Assembly (NCBI RefSeq): GCF_001685415.1
Contig: NZ_CP014989.1
Span: 682,001-746,000, forward strand
Direction of reading: 5' to 3'
Length of the DNA: 64,000 nucleotides
Origin: Serinicoccus hydrothermalis
Lineage (GTDB): Bacteria; Actinomycetota; Actinomycetes; Actinomycetales; Dermatophilaceae
Position numbers and translations under genes: made by a program. This document shows positions 17,621 to 25,735 of the stretch, one piece after another. Position 1 is the stretch's first letter, and each line of letters starts with the position of its first letter. The notes beneath the pieces were generated by a model that saw only the letters and a list, made by a program, of their open reading frames with translations, was not told the DNA's origin and ran no database searches.

Positions 17621-18035
17621 GGACACTCTCTACACCGCCACCGCCCTCGCCACCGGAGACGGCCGCAACGGCCGCATCGAGTCCAGCGACGGCATCCTCG
17701 CCGCCGACGTCCGCGCCCCCAAGGAGATGGGCGGCTCGGGCGGCGCGACCAACCCCGAGCAGCTCTTCGCCGCCGGGTATGCCGCGTGCTTCCACTCCGC
17801 GCTGCGCGGGGTCGCGAAGCGCTCCGGCGCGGACACCACGGACTCCGAGGTGGTCGCCGACGTCTCCATCGGCCCGAACGGCGAGGGCGGCTTCGGCCTG
17901 GCCGTCGGCCTGGAGGTGACGCTGCCCCACGTCGGGCGCGCCGACGCCGAGAAGCTCGTCGAGCAGGCACACCAGGTCTGCCCCTACTCCAACGCCACGC
18001 GCGGCAACATCGAGGTCACGCTCTCCGTCGCGTGA
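17619..18035 (+). CDS. ohr: Organic hydroperoxide resistance protein Ohr
   Basis: A 138-residue OsmC/Ohr-family thiol peroxidase that reduces organic hydroperoxides in the cytoplasm. The two catalytic cysteines are visible: Cys57 in [12 protein letters not shown] and Cys121 in [13 protein letters not shown], which is diagnostic of the Ohr branch. The ATG overlaps the last operator half-site. A strong bidirectional hairpin follows the stop. Confidence 0.95.
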   Translation: MDTLYTATALATGDGRNGRIESSDGILAADVRAPKEMGGSGGATNPEQLFAAGYAACFHSALRGVAKRSGADTTDSEVVADVSIGPNGEGGFGLAVGLEVTLPHVGRADAEKLVEQAHQVCPYSNATRGNIEVTLSVA

Positions 18036-18048
18036 CGCCCGTCGGCCG

Positions 18049-18074
18049 GGCGCCCGGGTATACCACCGGGCGCC
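18049..18074. terminator. Bidirectional hairpin terminator
   Basis: GGCGCCCGG (18049-18057) pairs perfectly with CCGGGCGCC (18066-18074) around an 8-nt loop, in the 49-nt gap between convergent ohr and the MetX-like gene. There is no U-tract, as is common in actinobacteria. Confidence 0.6.
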
Positions 18075-18084
18075 GCGGGCCGAC

Positions 18085-19155
18085 TCAGACCTCGGCGGCC
18101 AGCAGCTCGCTGAGGTGCTTGTCTACCTCGCCGAGGTAGGACTCCTCGAAGCCGAAGAGCCCGAAGTGGCCGGCGATCGAGTGCAGGGTGCGCAGCTCGC
18201 TGCCGGGGACGAGCTCCTGCTCGCGCGCGCAGTCGCGCGGCGGGAAGAACATGTCCTCGTCGATGGGCATGACGAAGGTCTTCGCGGTGATGCGGCCGAG
18301 CGCGGCCGTGAGGTCACCGCCGGTATGCCGCGCGACGTCGCCGCGCTGCCACTTCCACGCCATGCTCAGCAGCGCATTGGGGTCCATGGCCCCGAAGGTC
18401 GGCCGCAGGAAGCGGTCGCGGAACTCCTCGAAGGTGTCCCAGGTGACGTCCGGCAGCTCGATGTTGCGCCAGAACTCGGAGCGCCAGAACTCCGTGGACA
18501 GACCCACCACCGCCCAGATGTCGGCGTGCCGGCGCAGCCCGTCAGCGACGTCGGCCGGTGAGGCGTAGTCGCCGCCGTTCCAGCCCGGGTCGGAGGTGAT
18601 CGCGTCCATGAGCGTCTGGGTGAAGAGGAAGTCGTGCGGGGTGTTCTGCGCGGTGCCGGCGATCATCGCCGCCCGCTGCACCTTGTCCGGGAAGCGGACC
18701 GCCCACTCCCACGTCTGCTGGGCACCCATCGACCCTCCCACGACGAGGGCGAGCCGCTCGATGCCGAAGACCTCGCGCAGCAGCTGCTCCTGGGCACGGA
18801 CGTCGTCGCCGATGCGCACCTGCGGGAAGCCGGCCATGGCGATCTCGCCGTCGGCGGTGTGCGGGGAGGTCGAGAGCCCGTTGCCGATCTGGTTGACGAC
18901 GACGATGAAGTACGTCGACGGGTCCAGCGCGCGGCCCTCGCCGATGTAGGCCAGCTCCCAGGTCTGGTGGGTGCCGGAGAACCAGGTCGGGATGAGGATC
19001 GCGTTGTCCCTGGCCTCGTTGAGCTCGCCGAAGGTGGCGACCGCGAGCTGCAGGTCCGGGATGACACCTCCCTCCTCGAGCTCGAAGGAGCCGAGTGAGT
19101 GCAGGTCGTATGCGCCCTGCACCTCGGGCGTGTAGAAGGGGTTGTCGATCGGCAT
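18085..19155 (-). CDS. MetX/homoserine acetyltransferase-fold alpha/beta hydrolase
   Basis: A 356-residue alpha/beta-hydrolase of the homoserine O-acetyltransferase superfamily. The nucleophile elbow is [14 protein letters not shown]; the Asp and His members of the triad are probably in [11 protein letters not shown] and [20 protein letters not shown] is a further family landmark. True MetX enzymes are of similar length, but no sulfur-metabolism genes lie nearby, so the acyl acceptor is uncertain. ATG at 19155 is preceded by GAGGAG; the longer frame has no ribosome-binding site. Confidence 0.8.
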   Translation of the reverse strand: MPIDNPFYTPEVQGAYDLHSLGSFELEEGGVIPDLQLAVATFGELNEARDNAILIPTWFSGTHQTWELAYIGEGRALDPSTYFIVVVNQIGNGLSTSPHTADGEIAMAGFPQVRIGDDVRAQEQLLREVFGIERLALVVGGSMGAQQTWEWAVRFPDKVQRAAMIAGTAQNTPHDFLFTQTLMDAITSDPGWNGGDYASPADVADGLRRHADIWAVVGLSTEFWRSEFWRNIELPDVTWDTFEEFRDRFLRPTFGAMDPNALLSMAWKWQRGDVARHTGGDLTAALGRITAKTFVMPIDEDMFFPPRDCAREQELVPGSELRTLHSIAGHFGLFGFEESYLGEVDKHLSELLAAEV

Positions 19156-19235
19156 GGCGGACTCCTCGTCGAGTGCGGTCACGGTGGTCGCGAGCCTACA
19201 GGTGCCCGTGAAGTGCTGCCGTCCGACCCAACCCA

Positions 19236-19255
19236 ATGATATCGTCGATGATATC
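19236..19255. promoter_or_regulatory. Putative FitAB operator (repeated GATATC)
   Basis: ATGATATC occurs twice in direct orientation (19236-19243 and 19248-19255), and each copy contains the self-complementary GATATC. Together they form an inverted array immediately upstream of the antitoxin ribosome-binding site. Ribbon-helix-helix antitoxins typically autoregulate through such paired sites, so this is a likely operator; inference. Confidence 0.5.
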
Positions 19256-19274
19256 TCTACGACAGGAGGGCACC

Positions 19275-19508
19275 ATGGCATCGATCGTCATCCGGGGCCT
19301 CGACCAGTCCGTGAAGGAGCGGCTGGCCGCTCAGGCGAGGGAGCACGGCCGGTCGATGGAGGCCGAAGCCCGTCACATCCTCACGAGAGGCACACAACAC
19401 CCCAACGTCGGGCTCGCACTGTTCTGGGCCGCGCAGGAAGTCGGCGGCATCGAGAATCTCCCCGTCCCCGAGCGCACCGATCGTGCCCGAGCGGCAGATC
19501 TCGGGTGA
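19275..19508 (+). CDS. FitA-like ribbon-helix-helix antitoxin
   Basis: A 77-residue protein with an N-terminal ribbon-helix-helix motif (MASIVIRGLDQSVKERLAAQ, then HGRSMEAEARHIL) followed by a flexible toxin-neutralising tail. The start at 19275 has a strong AGGAGGG 4 nt upstream; an earlier in-frame ATG lies in the operator region. The stop overlaps the GTG of the toxin gene, the usual coupling of type II pairs. The pair sits next to a decayed esterase gene, which suggests insertion of the module. Confidence 0.88.
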   Translation: MASIVIRGLDQSVKERLAAQAREHGRSMEAEARHILTRGTQHPNVGLALFWAAQEVGGIENLPVPERTDRARAADLG

Positions 19509-19924
19509 TCGTCCTCGACACCAACGTCCTGTCCGAGGTGCTCCGGCCGCAGCCTGACGGGCGTGTCCTGGCGTGGTTGCAGACGATCACGGGTCAGGTC
19601 GCCATCACGTCGATCACTCTTGCTGAGCTGCTCGCTGGCGTGCGCGGGCTGCCGGATGGCCGGCGCAAGACGGTGCTGGGCAGCCAGCTCGAGCAAGCGC
19701 TCCGGCCCTACCGCGGGACCAGTGCCGTCCTGGCCTTCGATGATGTAGCCGCAGATCACTACACAGACGTGCTCGCGGCACGAGAAGAGGCGGGGTTGCC
19801 GATCAGCACCGCCGACGCGCAGATCGCGGCAATCTGCCGAGCGCACGCCGCGACCTGCGCGACGCGCAACACCAGGGACTTCGAGCTGACCGGCATCCAG
19901 CTCGTCGATCCTTGGGTGGCCTGA
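19505..19924 (+). CDS. VapC/FitB-type PIN-domain ribonuclease toxin
   Basis: A 139-residue PIN-domain toxin. The acidic metal-binding residues are visible: Asp in VIVLDTNVLSEVLRP, Glu in ITLAELLAGVRGL, Asp in STADAQIAAI, and the final Asp in TRNTRDFELTGI. The GTG start overlaps the antitoxin stop (GTGA). All PIN catalytic positions are present, so the toxin is predicted active, in contrast to the broken VapC at about 45.1 kb. Probably cleaves an RNA target; its identity is unknown. Confidence 0.88.
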   Translation: MIVLDTNVLSEVLRPQPDGRVLAWLQTITGQVAITSITLAELLAGVRGLPDGRRKTVLGSQLEQALRPYRGTSAVLAFDDVAADHYTDVLAAREEAGLPISTADAQIAAICRAHAATCATRNTRDFELTGIQLVDPWVA

Positions 19925-19974
19925 GCACCCGCGCACCGCGACGGCCGTCGGGTGGGTCGCCACTGCGTCCTGGA

Positions 19975-20580
19975 GAACCACGAACAGGTCAAGGTCGACA
20001 TCGAGGGCGCCGGCCGCACCCAGTCCCCCGCCGACATGCGCAAGCTCGCGCAGCGGCTGGACGTCGGGGGTCTGCGGTGGCTGGCGCCGGCCGCAGCCGG
20101 GCAGAGCTGGTATCCCTACGGCTTCATGGAGGAACGACCGGACGACGACCCGTGGCTCGCCTGGTCGCTCGAAGCGGTCGACGAGCATCTGGGTCGCCTC
20201 GGCGCCGCGGGGTGGACGCCGGAGCGGGTGGTGCTGCTCGGGTTCTCCCAGGGGCCTGCCTGCTCGCGCACTGGGCGCTCCTGCACCCCAGGAGGTATGC
20301 CGGCCTCGTCGTCCTCACCGGTGATTACGTCGGGACCGAGCGCGAGGAGGTGTCGTTCACGGGCGACTTCGGCGGCACGCCGTCCCTGCTGGCCAGGTGC
20401 GAGGCCGACCCCTGGGTGCCTCGCACCCGGATGGCGCAGACCGAGGAGCAACTGCGAGGTATGGGCGCTCACCTCACCTCGATCGTCGAGCCGGGCGCCG
20501 AGCACGAGGTCAGCGCGACGGCGAGCGAGCTCACCGGGCGGTTGTTGCGGCATACCGTGAGCGCGGCCGGACACCGATGA
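19975..20580 (+). pseudogene. Frameshifted, 5'-truncated carboxylesterase/phospholipase-type alpha/beta hydrolase
   Basis: Two reading frames encode successive parts of one alpha/beta hydrolase. The first runs from SPADMRKLAQRLDVGG through the nucleophile elbow VVLLGFSQG near 20250. The second continues as CLLAHWALLHPRRYAGLVVL to the stop at 20580. Restoring one G in the G-run near 20252 would join GFSQG to ACLLA, the expected family sequence. The N-terminal oxyanion motif (HGRG) is also missing: the sequence upstream of SPADM is unrelated. It is thus truncated as well as frameshifted. It lies between the FitAB module and the maleylacetate reductase gene. Confidence 0.75.
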
Positions 20581-20614
20581 CCGCGCCGCCGGTGCGGGAC
20601 GAGGTAGAAATCGT

Positions 20615-21679
20615 ATGGAGATCAGGTTCGACCACACCACCCTGGGCCAGCGCGTGCTCTTCGGCGCCGGGGCGGCCGCGGCGAACATCGCCACGGCCCT
20701 GCGGGACCTGGGGGCCTCCCGGCCCCTGCTCGTCGGAGGGGGTCACACTGCCGGGGTCGTGGACCAGGTCTCTGAGGAGTTCGGCGTCGCGGGCCACATC
20801 CGCGAGGTCGTCCAGCACGTGCCGGCCGAGCGGGCCCGCGAGGCGGTCGCCCTGGCCCAGGACGTGGGTGCGGACGCGGTCGTCGCCATCGGCGGCGGCT
20901 CGGCCACCGGACTCGCCAAGATCGTCGCCCGGGACACCGGCCTACCGGTCGTCGCGGTGCCGACCACCTTCTCGGGGTCGGAGGCGACCGACATCTGGGG
21001 GATGACCGAGGACGAGCGCAAGACCACCGGGACCGACCTGCGGGTGCTGCCGAGGGTCGTGGTCTACGACGCGGAGCTGACCCTGGGTCTGCCGCCCGAC
21101 CTCGCGGTCCACTCCGGCCTCAACGCCCTGGCCCACGCCGTGGACAGCCTGTGGGCCCCGCGCGCCGACCCGATCAACAGGGCCATGGCCGGCGAGGGAA
21201 TGCGCGCGCTGGTTCCGGGGCTGCGCCGCCTCCGGGCGGACCCGGAGGACGTGGGCGCCCATGAGCAGGTGCTCTACGGCACCTACTTATCGGGGGTTGC
21301 CCTGAGCTCAGCGGGGGCCGGGATGCACCACAAAATCTGCCACGTCCTGGGCGGGACGTTCAACCTGCCCCACGCGCCGACCCATGCGGTGGTGCTGCCC
21401 TACGTCGCGGCGTACAACGCCGAGGCGGACCCGGAGTCTGACGCGCGTATCGCGGAGGCCCTCGGGGCCCCGCACGGTGCCGCCGGGTTGTGGGACCTCG
21501 CCCGGGAGGTGGGTGCGCCCGACTCGCTCGGCAAGATCGGCCTCACCGAGGACGACGTGGACCTCGCGGCCGAGCTGGCGACCGCCGCGATCCCGGAGTC
21601 CAACCCTGCCCCGGTGAGCCAAGAGAATGTGGCACAGCTTCTCCGGTCGGCGCTCCGAGGTGATGACGTCCGTCGATGA
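20615..21679 (+). CDS. Maleylacetate reductase / iron-containing alcohol dehydrogenase family
   Basis: A 354-residue group III dehydrogenase. The nucleotide-binding motif IGGGSATGLAKIVA, the PTTFSGSEATDIWGM segment and the metal-binding histidines in SGLNALAHAVDSLW and GMHHKICHVLGG fit maleylacetate reductases, which convert maleylacetate to 3-oxoadipate in (chloro)aromatic catabolism. No ring-cleavage dioxygenase is adjacent; the broken hydrolase upstream could be a pathway remnant. It is the last core-like gene before the repeat-delimited accessory block. Confidence 0.85.
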   Translation: MEIRFDHTTLGQRVLFGAGAAAANIATALRDLGASRPLLVGGGHTAGVVDQVSEEFGVAGHIREVVQHVPAERAREAVALAQDVGADAVVAIGGGSATGLAKIVARDTGLPVVAVPTTFSGSEATDIWGMTEDERKTTGTDLRVLPRVVVYDAELTLGLPPDLAVHSGLNALAHAVDSLWAPRADPINRAMAGEGMRALVPGLRRLRADPEDVGAHEQVLYGTYLSGVALSSAGAGMHHKICHVLGGTFNLPHAPTHAVVLPYVAAYNAEADPESDARIAEALGAPHGAAGLWDLAREVGAPDSLGKIGLTEDDVDLAAELATAAIPESNPAPVSQENVAQLLRSALRGDDVRR

Positions 21680-21742
21680 CTCAATCGCCCGACACGAAAA
21701 CACAGCGTGGCGCCGGGGGCGTGCACGGCCTACGACATTTGC

Positions 21743-21754
21743 GGCGGAAGGACG
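21743..21754 (+). repeat. Cassette-boundary repeat copy 1 (GGCGGAAKGACG)
   Basis: GGCGGAAGGACG, exact to the consensus. It lies in the gap between the maleylacetate reductase and the caspase-like gene. An 8-bp direct repeat GCACGGCC flanks it (21723-21730 and 21754-21761). This is the first of eight copies, all on the + strand. Confidence 0.7.
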
Positions 21755-21964
21755 CACGGCCCCGAACCTCGACTCTCGCTGGGACGGTCGCCACATCACC
21801 CCGCCGCCACACTGCTCCAGCTCGGCGCGTGCTGAATCGAGTCCCGCTGATCAGCCACAGGCCGTAAGGGCGACCTTCAGATTACGCTGTGCCCATCACC
21901 GGCAGGTCGCCGGCAGGCACAGAAGTGGTCAAACACCCCGAGACCAAGCACGGAGGACCCGTCG

Positions 21965-22534
21965 GTGACCCGCAGGTCGAAGCCCCGAATCTGGGCGATG
22001 GAAGGCACGTGGTCATCCAGGATCGAGGACGTGCGGACGGTCAAGCCAGTGCTGCAAGCTCTTGAACACACCGGTCAGGTAAGAACGACGCACCAATCCA
22101 TCAACAGGCCGGAGGACATCTTCGATTCGTTTCGACGGTGGGGTCAGAATCAGCATGCCGGCTTCACCGTCGGCTACCTAGCTTTGCACGGTACTCCCGG
22201 GAGCGTGTACGTGGGGCGTCGAAAGGTGGGCTTGGTCGATCTCGGTGAGCAACTCCGGGCGGCTGGCACCAAGCTGCCGGGCCGGACGTTGCACCTGGGT
22301 TCGTGCGCTGTTCTCGAAGATGAGGACGCCGTCACGACCTTCCGCAGGGCGGTAGGACTCAAGGCCATCACTGGTTTCACCGAAGATGTCGACTGGCTCG
22401 AGAGCCTCGCGTTCGAGCTGCTGCTCCTGGATGTGCTGACGTACTACCGACGAGTCGACGCGGTAGAGCGATACATAGAGAACAACCACAAGGAGTTCGC
22501 CAAGCGGCTGGGCTTCACGCTGCTCAGGAATTAG
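21965..22534 (+). CDS. Caspase/CHAT-like cysteine-peptidase-fold protein (DUF6642-like)
   Basis: A 189-residue protein in which the layout resembles clan CD peptidases. A hydrophobic strand ends in His-Gly (VGYLALHGTPG, His75), and a second strand ends in Cys (RTLHLGSCAVL, Cys114). ITGFTEDVDWLESLAFELLL then follows, as in CHAT domains. I infer a His75/Cys114 dyad; no experimental family function is known to me. It stands alone between repeat copies 1 and 2 and converges on the subtilisin-like gene. The start is GTG 21965, with ATG 21998 as the alternative. Confidence 0.6.
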   Translation: MTRRSKPRIWAMEGTWSSRIEDVRTVKPVLQALEHTGQVRTTHQSINRPEDIFDSFRRWGQNQHAGFTVGYLALHGTPGSVYVGRRKVGLVDLGEQLRAAGTKLPGRTLHLGSCAVLEDEDAVTTFRRAVGLKAITGFTEDVDWLESLAFELLLLDVLTYYRRVDAVERYIENNHKEFAKRLGFTLLRN

Positions 22535-22598
22535 GGCAGGGGCCGTCGCGACGTGCGGGCGGACGTTCCCGTTCCCGTCCTGGTCCACGTCCAGTCGC

Positions 22599-22610
22599 GG
22601 CGGAAGGACG
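22599..22610 (+). repeat. Cassette-boundary repeat copy 2
   Basis: GGCGGAAGGACG, exact to the consensus, in the 109-nt gap between the convergent caspase-like and subtilisin-like genes. The extended match GTCGCGGCGG is shared with copy 7. Near-direct repeats CACGTCC/CATGTCC flank it. Confidence 0.7.
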
Positions 22611-22643
22611 CATGTCCGTAACACTCTGTGCTGGAGTGATGGG

Positions 22644-23942
22644 CTACTCGTCGTTATACGACGTGTTTGCTGGGGCTTCCGGGTCATCGATCGTCAGATT
22701 GCCGTACACGTCGATGTCTACGTAGACAGGCTGCTTGGTGAACGTCGTGGGTGTACCGCTTACGCGCAGCATCGTGTTACCGTGACCCGCCTCCCCTGGG
22801 ACCCCAATCTCGATGAAGAGGTCTTCGTACTCAGCGGCATAGAGCTGCTCGAACATTTCGAGCTCCGTGAGCGACCAGAGTTCTTCAAGCTCTTCGTCCA
22901 GTGCGGCACCGACAGCAGCTCGTCGCTCGTCCCAATGGCCGTCGTCGACGAAGAGGCGTAGGAATCGCGAGGGCGTCATGCCGGTGAGAAGATTGCGGAC
23001 TGAGTCGCGGGAGACAACGCCGGCGCCGCATGCGATTGGGTCGATCCAGGGGCCCGTTTCGGTCGCGGCCAATAGAACGCGCAGCACCCAGTCTGGGCCA
23101 TAATCGAAGGCGACGTAGACCTCATGCTGACCGGCGTAATCCATGACCCGAGTCAGGCACTTGATTCGCCGCACAGTCGCCCCCGAGTACCTGAGGGAAC
23201 CCGCAGGGAAGACCGCCCGGCCCAGTCGCATGGAAACCAACGAATCGACTTGGCTTTGCGTGAAGTCGCTGTCGATGTGAGCGAGCCGAGACGGTCTTGG
23301 CATCTCAACCAAGCTCTTTCCGGCGTAGGCCGCACTCGCTTCCGAGGTCAGGCTCTGGAGAAGGGAGCGGATCCAGACACACAGAACTGCCACGCGTGCT
23401 GCAGCGAGGCTCGTTCCAGGGGTCGACTGCCCGGTGGGATCAGTGCCGTCCGCGGCAAGGGTTGGCTTGGGCCCGTCGGCGGTGCCGCGGCCGGAGCAGT
23501 CAAGCGCCAGACCGTTCGAGCCGCACGCGGCGACTGAGATGACACTCCGTGCACATGCAAGGTCGCTTAGCGTTCCCAGGCCCGGCCCCCAGTTCCCCGC
23601 GGCGGCCACCACGATCCGGTTCTTGTCGCGCAAGAACCGGGTGGCGTATGCCAGCGCGTCCGCCTCAGGATCGCGTGACCGAGTGACGGCCAGGCTGAGG
23701 CGGTACACGTGAGCATTGTTGGCCTTGGCCGCGTCCAGTGCGTGGAGGATCTTGAGCCTGGCCCGCGGGTACCGGAGCCAGCTCCGTAGCACCTCAAACC
23801 GCGCCCCCGGTGGGTCGCCGGTCGGCAAGGCCACGAAGGGGAGTCCCCGGAAAACGATCCCACCTTGGGGTATGTCGTACGGGTCGCCGTCTTGCGGGAC
23901 CGGAGGCTCAGCCAGCAGGTGCACGTCGAAGTGCTTAGCCAT
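22644..23942 (-). CDS. Subtilisin-like (S8 fold) protein with C-terminal extension, triad incomplete
   Basis: About 432 residues from the ATG at 23942 (GGAAGG upstream); earlier starts up to 24059 are possible but would overlap the adaptor gene. The core has the S8 oxyanion region VVAAAGNWGPG and the nucleophile motif GTSLAAARVAVL. The canonical Asp (DTG) and His (HGTHVAG) motifs are not visible, so it is either a divergent or an inactive protease. The 200 residues after the Ser motif form an unrecognised domain rich in acidic residues. It lies 55 nt downstream of the Trypco2-like gene on the same strand and probably works with it. Confidence 0.65.
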   Translation of the reverse strand: MAKHFDVHLLAEPPVPQDGDPYDIPQGGIVFRGLPFVALPTGDPPGARFEVLRSWLRYPRARLKILHALDAAKANNAHVYRLSLAVTRSRDPEADALAYATRFLRDKNRIVVAAAGNWGPGLGTLSDLACARSVISVAACGSNGLALDCSGRGTADGPKPTLAADGTDPTGQSTPGTSLAAARVAVLCVWIRSLLQSLTSEASAAYAGKSLVEMPRPSRLAHIDSDFTQSQVDSLVSMRLGRAVFPAGSLRYSGATVRRIKCLTRVMDYAGQHEVYVAFDYGPDWVLRVLLAATETGPWIDPIACGAGVVSRDSVRNLLTGMTPSRFLRLFVDDGHWDERRAAVGAALDEELEELWSLTELEMFEQLYAAEYEDLFIEIGVPGEAGHGNTMLRVSGTPTTFTKQPVYVDIDVYGNLTIDDPEAPANTSYNDE

Positions 23943-23997
23943 GATGCCCACCACCTTCCTGCCCACGAGGCTGTACGTATAGGGCAGCGTGGAGTCG

Positions 23998-24450
23998 TCA
24001 CTCGTCAGGCTTGAACGTGACCTTGGCGGCATGCGCCTTCGCACGGCTTGCTTCGCCACCCAGGACCAAGCTGATCTTGCCTTCTATGGTGGTCTCGAAC
24101 GCGACCACGACGGTCGCTTCGGACAGCACGTAGTCTGCATCGAGGACCGCGATGGCTGCTTCGATGACAGCGAGCGCGTTCGTGAGCTCATCGTCGACGT
24201 ACGCGGCACCGACCGCATCGCTGGGTTCCATCGTGAGCGAAATCGTGGTCGTGTCCTTGACACCGCCACCGCCGCCCATCTTTACCAGTTTCAGGTCGAT
24301 CTCTCCAGATGCCTTCTTCTCCAGCACCGTCTCGAGGTCGACACCGAGTTCGGTGACGCGCATGCCCAAGTCGCCTATCCGACCAGTCGACTGGGCAACG
24401 GCTGCTTGCAGGTCTCGGATGACGGCCTGGACTTCTTCAGACGCACCCAT
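23998..24450 (-). CDS. Trypco2-like adaptor protein
   Basis: A 150-residue protein. The first half reads as a Trypco2 domain: an N-terminal helix (VIRDLQAAVAQS), strands with TELGVDLETVLEKKASGEID, a Gly-rich turn and TTTISLTMEP. The second half (TVVVAFETTIEGKISLVLGG, then VTFKP) repeats that strand pattern. Trypco domains have been described as adaptors linking proteases and other effectors in bacterial conflict systems, which fits the protease-like gene immediately downstream. Domain assignment is by pattern, not by search. GAGAG lies before the ATG. Confidence 0.6.
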   Translation of the reverse strand: MGASEEVQAVIRDLQAAVAQSTGRIGDLGMRVTELGVDLETVLEKKASGEIDLKLVKMGGGGGVKDTTTISLTMEPSDAVGAAYVDDELTNALAVIEAAIAVLDADYVLSEATVVVAFETTIEGKISLVLGGEASRAKAHAAKVTFKPDE

Positions 24451-24603
24451 CGATCTCTCCCGTTCTCGCGAGTAGCTACCACGATGAGCTCACGGCCCTG
24501 TGTCTGGCACGCGCACCCGTGCTGCGTGTGCTGTTCAGAGTGGCGTTTGCCCGACGACATTGTCAACCGTTGGCATCTGCAACGACTGAGCCGGCCGTTT
24601 CGC

Positions 24604-24615
24604 GGCGGAATGACG
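24604..24615 (+). repeat. Cassette-boundary repeat copy 3
   Basis: GGCGGAATGACG, exact to the consensus, in the 268-nt gap upstream of the Trypco2-like gene and after the end of the CPBP protease gene. No gene or terminator was recognised in the rest of this gap. Confidence 0.7.
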
Positions 24616-24718
24616 TGCAAGCTGCCACTGAGGAAATAGCAACAGTGTCGTTTTCGCGCGGTTCTCGAGCGCCGCAAACGCTCAGCTTCTAAGTGCCGCC
24701 GGCAGCATGACGTGCCGG

Positions 24719-25603
24719 TCAGCGAGTCGTGTCAGCGTCGAGGCCACGGACCGCGAAGCCATGTTCCGGGAGCCTTTTGGTCTGCCGACCCCCATGCCTG
24801 GCGAGCAGCACCGCAGCCAGGAGCCACAGCACCCAGCCCAGCGCCTCGACGCGCCAGTCGACACCGCCGGAGTCGGCTACCGACTGCAGCTGGAAGACGC
24901 GCACGCTGTTGATCGCCCCGTGGACGAGTACGGGTGGCCACACCGATCCAGAGACGAGTCGCAGGGCCACGAGGAAGGGCGCCCATGAGGCGATCCCCAG
25001 CAGGTAGGCGGCAGACTCGGCCGAGATTGGGTCGGGCAGGAACGTGAGCGCTGGAAGGTGCCAAAGCGTCCAGGCCCCTGCCGAGATGGCTGCAGCTGCC
25101 GGGAACCCGAGGTGTCGGGTCCGGCTGAGCAGCCATCCGCGCCAACCGGTCTCCTCGCCGACGGCGAATGTTGCCTGCAGCACTAGGAGGGGTAGGACGA
25201 CGGATGCGGCAGTCAGGATCTCGGCGGTTGGTCGTGGGCGCCATCCGAGGAGCAGCCCCGAGACCAGTTGAGCTGCCCCGATCAGCATCAGGATGCCCAC
25301 TCCCATGGCCGCCCAGCGGCCGGAACGGTTCCAACGAAGCGCCAGCAAGTCACGTGCCCGCCCGGGGCGCAGCACCCGAACGAACACCAGCGCGGCGAGT
25401 AGGGGTGTGAGCTGGGCAACCGGAACCAGTGCTGGGGCTAGTTCAGCGTCGATGAACCCCAGCATGGCCGGGGCGATCACGAGCCAGCACAGCCCGCTGG
25501 CCAGGGCGACGTAGCCGGCGATCTCATGCCAGGACGGATGGGGGGCGGCCGGTCGGTCGCGCTCACTGTGGGTGTTGGAGGGCTGGTTGCCGTGTGTCTG
25601 CAT
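24719..25603 (-). CDS. CPBP-family (Abi/CAAX-like) intramembrane metalloprotease 1
   Basis: A 294-residue polytopic membrane protein with the CPBP motifs in order: GEETGWRGWLL (EExxxR), LWHLPAL (HxxP-like) and HGAINS. These residues bind the catalytic metal in Rce1-type proteases. GAGGAG precedes the ATG. A second CPBP gene lies 132 nt upstream on the same strand. Bacterial CPBP proteins act in bacteriocin self-immunity, signalling or prenyl-protein processing; the substrate is unknown. Confidence 0.87.
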   Translation of the reverse strand: MQTHGNQPSNTHSERDRPAAPHPSWHEIAGYVALASGLCWLVIAPAMLGFIDAELAPALVPVAQLTPLLAALVFVRVLRPGRARDLLALRWNRSGRWAAMGVGILMLIGAAQLVSGLLLGWRPRPTAEILTAASVVLPLLVLQATFAVGEETGWRGWLLSRTRHLGFPAAAAISAGAWTLWHLPALTFLPDPISAESAAYLLGIASWAPFLVALRLVSGSVWPPVLVHGAINSVRVFQLQSVADSGGVDWRVEALGWVLWLLAAVLLARHGGRQTKRLPEHGFAVRGLDADTTR

Positions 25604-25735
25604 GGTGCATCTCCTCGGTGCAGCGAAAGCGGGAATGGTCGTGCGAGGATCTCGGATGCCTTGGGATGTGGTGGCTCACTGGCCGTCAACGTCAGTAGTG
25701 CTGAGCCTGAACCCCCGGACGGGGACTTGGGAGGG

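Noticed and set aside
21627-21968. Frame starting inside the end of the maleylacetate reductase gene
   Set aside because: Overlaps a well-supported gene, has no motif, and spans boundary repeat copy 1.
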